Shown piece after piece: positions 60,085-64,000 of a stretch of DNA of 64,000 bases; positions within the stretch are counted from its first letter, which is position 1, and each line of letters opens with the position of its first letter. Origin of the DNA: Anaerolineales bacterium UBA5195 (GTDB lineage: Bacteria; Chloroflexota; Anaerolineae; Anaerolineales; Villigracilaceae); NCBI GenBank assembly GCA_002412925.1, contig DHVZ01000012.1, forward strand, positions 14,261 through 78,260, read 5' to 3'. A program made the translations under genes and the position numbers. Under the pieces are notes generated by a model. That model ran no database searches. It was given only the letters and a program-made list of their open reading frames with translations, and was not told the origin of the DNA.

Positions 60085-60165
60085 CACCACAAAGGCACGA
60101 AAGCACCGAGTTATGAAGCGAAAAACCTTGAATTCCTTCGTGACTCTGTGACTTCGTGGTGGATT
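60085..60165. repeat. CACCAC(A)AAGG-type dispersed inverted repeat
   Basis: CACCACAAAGGCACGAAAGCACCGAG and the complementary TTCGTGACTCTGTGACTTCGTGGTG end the gap after the sulfite-oxidase-like gene. This is a widespread low-information palindromic repeat; a relative occurs near 1.0-1.16 kb. Confidence 0.55.
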
Positions 60166-60215
60166 TATTGCTTTTGTCAGTCAATCATCCAGAGAGGTTT
60201 GAAGTGTGAGGTAAC

Positions 60216-60250
60216 AAAAAGAGAAGTTGGGGGGCCAGCTTCTCTTTTTT
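60216..60250. terminator. Bidirectional terminator
   Basis: AAAAAGAGAAGTTGG pairs with CCAGCTTCTCTTTTT around GGGG, with T-runs for both strands, between convergent genes for the molybdopterin enzyme and the HtrA protease. Confidence 0.88.
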
Positions 60251-60267
60251 GATTGTTCTCTCGAAAA

Positions 60268-61440
60268 TTACGGTCGTTTCGTCAGTACCATCGTCAAGTC
60301 CACTTGCTTGCCGTCACGGATGACCGTTAACACGATGGAATCGCCGGGGGCTTTATTATTGATCAGGTAACGAATCAGTTCATCAAAACTCTTGATCGGT
60401 TGGCCGTCCATGGCGATGATCAGGTCGCCGCCGCCCAGCAATCCGCGCTGGAGACCCAAGTCCTTCTTTCCGGCAATCAGGCCGGCTTTGTCGCCCGGCC
60501 CGCCCGGCGTGACATTGGTGACGTATGCGCCGGAATGGTTGCTCAAACCCAGGGCATTAATCTCATCGAGGCTCAAATCAGAGACCGAGCCCAGTCCCAT
60601 ATAGGGGTAATCATACTTGCCGGTTTTGATAATCTCTGGCACAACCCGCTTGACGATGTTAACCGCAATCGAAAAGCCAATGCCCGAATTGACCGGCTCA
60701 CCGGTATTGTTGCTTGCATCGGTGCGGATGGCGCGGTTGACCCCCACGACTTCCCCAGACAGGTTGAGCAGTGGGCCGCCAGAGTTGCCGGGGTTGATGG
60801 ATGCGTCGGTCTGGATCAAGTCACCGGCACTGAAGAAACTTCCGCCGGGAGATTCGTGCGCCGATGGCAGGGTGCGGCCAAGAGCCGAAACGATGCCGAG
60901 GGTCATGGTACCGTTCAAGCCAAATGGGTTGCCAATCGCAACTACCGATTGCCCCACCTTAAGCTGGCTGGAATCGCCCAGTTTCAGCGGGTGAAACTCG
61001 GAAGCCGGCGCATCGACTTTGATGACGGCCAGGTCAGAATCGAGGTCGGTGCCCACCAGGTTGCCGTAGGCCTTGAACCCCGAGGTGAAATCCACCTCGA
61101 TCTTTTTCTGGCCTTCGACAACATGGAAATTGGTGACAACATGACCCTGGTCATCGAACACAAAGCCGGAACCCAGGCTGCCGCCCTGTGCGTTCAAAAC
61201 ACGGATGGAGACGATCCCCGGCGAAACGTTTTGATAAAGCGTGGTGAGCGTATCCTGCTGGCTTAAACCTTGCGCAGAAACAACAATTGGCGCGAGTGTT
61301 GGCGCAATTGGCGCAGTCGGCGCGACAACGGTTGGGTCGACTGGTAAGGCAGGCGCAGCGCCGGGTTGGAAGGTCTGGCAGGCCAGGGAAGCAAATACCA
61401 AAACAGAAACAGCTACCAATAAATGGGTTTTCACTTTCAT
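60268..61440 (-). CDS. HtrA/DegP-type serine protease, membrane lipoprotein
   Basis: A 390-residue exported protease. The signal peptide ends VFASLAC (about C21), suggesting a lipid anchor, then a Pro/Ala/Thr/Val linker to about 60. The trypsin-like domain has the triad His in NFHVVEG, Asp in SDLAVIKVD and Ser in GNSGGPL. One PDZ domain follows (GAYVTNVTPGGPGDKAGL ... GDLIIAMDGQPIKSFDELI). It degrades or refolds damaged envelope proteins. The ATG with AAGGAG six bases upstream is chosen over a longer frame. Confidence 0.93.
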   Translation of the reverse strand: MKVKTHLLVAVSVLVFASLACQTFQPGAAPALPVDPTVVAPTAPIAPTLAPIVVSAQGLSQQDTLTTLYQNVSPGIVSIRVLNAQGGSLGSGFVFDDQGHVVTNFHVVEGQKKIEVDFTSGFKAYGNLVGTDLDSDLAVIKVDAPASEFHPLKLGDSSQLKVGQSVVAIGNPFGLNGTMTLGIVSALGRTLPSAHESPGGSFFSAGDLIQTDASINPGNSGGPLLNLSGEVVGVNRAIRTDASNNTGEPVNSGIGFSIAVNIVKRVVPEIIKTGKYDYPYMGLGSVSDLSLDEINALGLSNHSGAYVTNVTPGGPGDKAGLIAGKKDLGLQRGLLGGGDLIIAMDGQPIKSFDELIRYLINNKAPGDSIVLTVIRDGKQVDLTMVLTKRP

Positions 61441-61535
61441 GTTCACTCCTTGTACAGTCTCAAGTATTTTCAATCCTTCACGAAAGTTGGAATAACTTCC
61501 GATTTTAGGTCTCGATTTTTGCTAAAAGAAGATTG

Positions 61536-62447
61536 TTATTTTTCGAGTTCGCGGGCCTTTTGCAAGAGCGATTTTTGTTCCTCGCCCAGGTTTTTGGGCA
61601 CACGCACTTTGACTTGCACGAACAAATCGCCTTTCACCTGGGGGTTTTTCAACTGCGGCATCCCGCGCCCGGCAATGCGAATTTTCTGCTCCGGTTGGGT
61701 CCCGGCCGGGATGGTGAGTTTCACCCGCCCGCTCATCGTGGGCACTTCCACTTCGCCGCCCAGGATGGCAGTGAAGACATCCACATGGACGGGGGCGTAC
61801 AGGTCAGCGCCGTCACGCTCGAAGCGCGGGTCGTCTTGTACAGCTACTTTCAGGTACAGGTCAGAGCCATCCGGCGCGCCGCCTGCCAGGCGGACTTTCG
61901 TCCCTGTTTTGGCGCCGGCCGGAATTTTGACCTGAATCCGCCGCCCTCCGCTTTCGAACAGCCGGGTGGCACCCTGATAGGCTTCCTGCAGGGAAATGGA
62001 GACGGGTTGTTCGTAGGTGGGCGCACGCCGTGTGCGGATATCCGCTCCTGACATCCCGCCCATCCCGCCGAAAATCGCGCTGAAAAAGTCGGAAAATCCA
62101 CCACCGCCCGCTCCGCCGAACAAATCATCGAAATTGACTTGCTGTCCGCCAGCGGAGCCAGCGCCTGTGGTGTACCACTGGCCCCAATCGAACCCATCGG
62201 GTCGTCCGCCGCTGCGCTGATAGTTCGAGTAGGCGCTGCCGAGCTGGTCATAGCGGGCGCGTTTTTGCGGGTCAGACAAGACCTGGTAGGCTTCGTTCAT
62301 CTCCTTGAACTTATCCTCGGCCTGTTTGTTCCCAGGATTGCGGTCAGGGTGGTACTTTAACGCCAATTTACGATACGCCGCACGGATTTCGTCGGCGCTT
62401 GCAGAGCGGGATACACCCAAGGTTTCGTAATAGTCCTTATAATCCAT
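61536..62447 (-). CDS. DnaJ/CbpA-type cochaperone
   Basis: A 303-residue J-domain protein. HPD at 33-35 in KYHPDRNPGN, a Gly/Phe/Ser-rich linker with many GGAGGGG runs (about 75-135), then the C-terminal substrate-binding domains (VSISLQEAYQGATR..., GRGMPQLKNPQVKGDLFVQVKV). The cysteine-rich zinc domain of DnaJ is absent, so it is of the CbpA type. It would feed substrates to DnaK. The ribosome site is poor. Next to an HtrA gene on the same strand, a stress-response pairing. Confidence 0.92.
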   Translation of the reverse strand: MDYKDYYETLGVSRSASADEIRAAYRKLALKYHPDRNPGNKQAEDKFKEMNEAYQVLSDPQKRARYDQLGSAYSNYQRSGGRPDGFDWGQWYTTGAGSAGGQQVNFDDLFGGAGGGGFSDFFSAIFGGMGGMSGADIRTRRAPTYEQPVSISLQEAYQGATRLFESGGRRIQVKIPAGAKTGTKVRLAGGAPDGSDLYLKVAVQDDPRFERDGADLYAPVHVDVFTAILGGEVEVPTMSGRVKLTIPAGTQPEQKIRIAGRGMPQLKNPQVKGDLFVQVKVRVPKNLGEEQKSLLQKARELEK

Positions 62448-62634
62448 ATTACTTTTTATTCTATGACTTTTAAGAGCTGTGAGTCAAGCCAGGCAGGAGT
62501 TATCTAACGCAACTCTAACCTGATTTTTGGATTTGGCGTTTGCCGAGCAATTCAACAGCCGAACAAACGAATCGAAGCTGCGCTCATCACGCGGTAGAAT
62601 ATGGGTATATCATAATTCAGGAAGATCAGCATAA

Positions 62635-63219
62635 ATGAAATCAATCTGTGTTTACTGTGGTTCTGCGGACGAAATTCATCCGGATTTCAGGCAGGCTGGC
62701 CGTCAAATGGGGCAAGCCCTGGCCGAGAACGGAATCCTTTTAATCTATGGCGGCGGCAAGACCGGTATCATGGGCGCTGTCGCCGATGGGGCGCTGGAAG
62801 CGGGCGGCCAGGTGACCGGCGTGATCGTCGAATCGATGAATACCCCGGCGCTAGCGCACATGGGGCTGACACGCTTGGAAGTAACCGCCACCATTCATGA
62901 GCGCAAAGCACGTATGTACGCACTGGCTGAGGGCTACATCACTCTGCCCGGCGGGTTTGGCACCTTCGACGAGTTGTTCGAAACTCTCACCTGGGGGCAG
63001 ATTGGCGTGCATGAAAAGCCGATCGGCCTGCTGAATGTGCGCAATTACTTTGAGCCGCTGATGGCAATGATCATGCACGCCGAAAAAGAAGGCTTCGTCT
63101 TCCCTGAACATCGCAAAATGCTGTGCTTGGCCGCATCTCCGCAAGAACTGCTGGCTTGCATGGGGAAGCACCAGCATCCTACAGATGCTGTCAAGAGGTG
63201 GATGCGGCAGGACCAGTAG
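62635..63219 (+). CDS. LOG-family nucleotide 5'-monophosphate phosphoribohydrolase
   Basis: A 194-residue LOG (lonely guy) protein, formerly called lysine decarboxylase-like. GGGKTGIMG at 39-47 and PGGFGTFDE at 105-113 form the nucleotide site and catalytic Glu region. It cleaves cytokinin ribotides or related purine nucleotides such as AMP. AGGAAG is ten bases before the ATG. Confidence 0.93.
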   Translation: MKSICVYCGSADEIHPDFRQAGRQMGQALAENGILLIYGGGKTGIMGAVADGALEAGGQVTGVIVESMNTPALAHMGLTRLEVTATIHERKARMYALAEGYITLPGGFGTFDELFETLTWGQIGVHEKPIGLLNVRNYFEPLMAMIMHAEKEGFVFPEHRKMLCLAASPQELLACMGKHQHPTDAVKRWMRQDQ

Positions 63220-63258
63220 ATTTGTCTCCGACAGTTGTAATTCTCCAAAGGCCTGCGC

Positions 63259-63897
63259 GTGCTCAATCTTGACAGACTCCCTTTATTCATCTTTGCCTCT
63301 ATCGTGCTGCTACTGACGCCCGGCCCGGCCGTGCTCTATATTATCGCCCGCAGTGTTGACCAGGGGCGCGTGGCCGGTCTCATTTCTGTGTTAAGTATCG
63401 AAGTGGGCAATTTCTTTCACGCCATTGCTGCTGCTCTCGGCCTTTCGGCGCTGTTATTCTCTTCTGAAACGGCGTTTAATTTGGTGAAATACCTGGGTGC
63501 GGCCTATCTGGTTTACCTGGGTCTGCGCAAACTTTTCTCGGGTGGCGTAAATTTACAGGAAACACAAGCCGAACCCCAGAGCCTGCCACGGATTTTTTCG
63601 CAAGGCGTGACAGTAGCCATTCTTAACCCCAAGACTGCGCTGTTTTTCCTGGCCTTCCTGCCGCAATTTGTAGACCGCTCCCGTGGACAGGTTGGCCTGC
63701 AATTGCTGATCTTGGGCTGCCTGTTTGTTACCCTGGCGGTTGTCACTGACGGGATGTACGCCTTGTTAGCCAGTTCAGCAGGGCAATGGCTGAAGACCCG
63801 CCGCCGGGTGTGGCAGGCAGAACGTTACGTTGTGAGTCTCATCTACATTGGGCTGGGCATGACCGCCGCACTGGCAGACAGCCTGCCCGGAGGATGA
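63259..63897 (+). CDS. LysE/RhtB-family amino-acid exporter
   Basis: A 212-residue membrane protein with six hydrophobic segments. The family motif LLTPGPAVLYIIARSVDQGRVAG is at 17-39. The GTG start is adopted since it begins the first hydrophobic helix and no better codon lies upstream. Exports amino acids or homoserine-like compounds; substrate unknown. The remaining 100 nt after it are non-coding in the window. Confidence 0.88.
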   Translation: MLNLDRLPLFIFASIVLLLTPGPAVLYIIARSVDQGRVAGLISVLSIEVGNFFHAIAAALGLSALLFSSETAFNLVKYLGAAYLVYLGLRKLFSGGVNLQETQAEPQSLPRIFSQGVTVAILNPKTALFFLAFLPQFVDRSRGQVGLQLLILGCLFVTLAVVTDGMYALLASSAGQWLKTRRRVWQAERYVVSLIYIGLGMTAALADSLPGG

Positions 63898-64000
63898 GCA
63901 TCATGGGTGCAGGGCCATCTGCTTGCAAGTACCCGCAAAGTAAAATTGGCTCTCTGGGAATTCCCGTGGTAAGCTCCTGCATTTTGGGGTATGAGCGTGC

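Noticed and set aside
60400..61266. Open frame of 288 codons on the + strand opposite the HtrA gene
   Set aside because: Shadow of a GC-rich gene with an intact Ser-His-Asp triad on the other strand; its own translation shows no domain.
1..64000. CRISPR array or rRNA operon
   Set aside because: No regularly spaced direct repeats of 24-40 bp and no rRNA-like conserved segments were seen on reading.

Overview
The window looks like a chromosomal stretch of a Chloroflexota bacterium of the Anaerolineae type, probably a metagenome assembly. The lineage is inferred from gene content and style: lipoprotein binding proteins with long Ala/Pro/Thr linkers, an aldehyde:ferredoxin oxidoreductase with its own MoaD-like protein, DHA2 and MFS_3 exporters, and dispersed palindromes of the 'TGTCATTGCGAG...' and 'CACCACGAAGG...' kinds. 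No rRNA and no complete tRNA is present. Both window edges cut through normal chromosome.

Region 1 (1-14.4 kb) is a divergent catabolic locus. Leftward are a LarA-type racemase, a zinc alcohol dehydrogenase and a GlcF/LutA-type FeS oxidoreductase. Rightward are a cupin, a TIM-barrel-like protein, a creatininase-family hydrolase, a tungsten-type aldehyde oxidoreductase, a MoaD-like protein, a complete branched-chain-type ABC importer, and a soluble protein of the reductive-dehalogenase family. Region 2 (14.7-38.6 kb) is built from duplicated blocks. The cassette binding protein - double ATPase - permease - esterase occurs twice, and both copies carry an almost identical 34-bp upstream box. Between the copies lie an aromatic meta-cleavage set (GalB-like hydratase, RraA-fold aldolase, VOC extradiol dioxygenase, CHMI-type tautomerase), three more esterases of the same family, malate dehydrogenase, citrate synthase, a two-component system and a LysR regulator. 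One esterase-LysR block was duplicated and its LysR copy has decayed to about 75 bp. The inferred scheme is import of an esterified substrate, ester cleavage, ring opening to oxaloacetate plus pyruvate, and entry into the TCA cycle.

Region 3 (38.6-51.5 kb) continues central metabolism with isocitrate dehydrogenase, a two-subunit class I fumarase and an ACT-domain malic enzyme. It also holds a CoA-transferase/ferredoxin/nitroreductase operon, an IclR regulator and an exporter. Region 4 (51.5-59.3 kb) is a decayed mobile island: AbiE toxin-antitoxin, one intact tyrosine recombinase and three broken ones, a ParM-ParR partition pair, an unknown cargo gene, a truncated regulator, a tRNA-Lys 3' fragment that looks like an attachment site, and two transposase remnants. 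Region 5 (59.3-64 kb) is housekeeping-like: a sulfite-oxidase-fold enzyme, an HtrA protease, a DnaJ-type chaperone, a LOG-family hydrolase and a LysE-type exporter.
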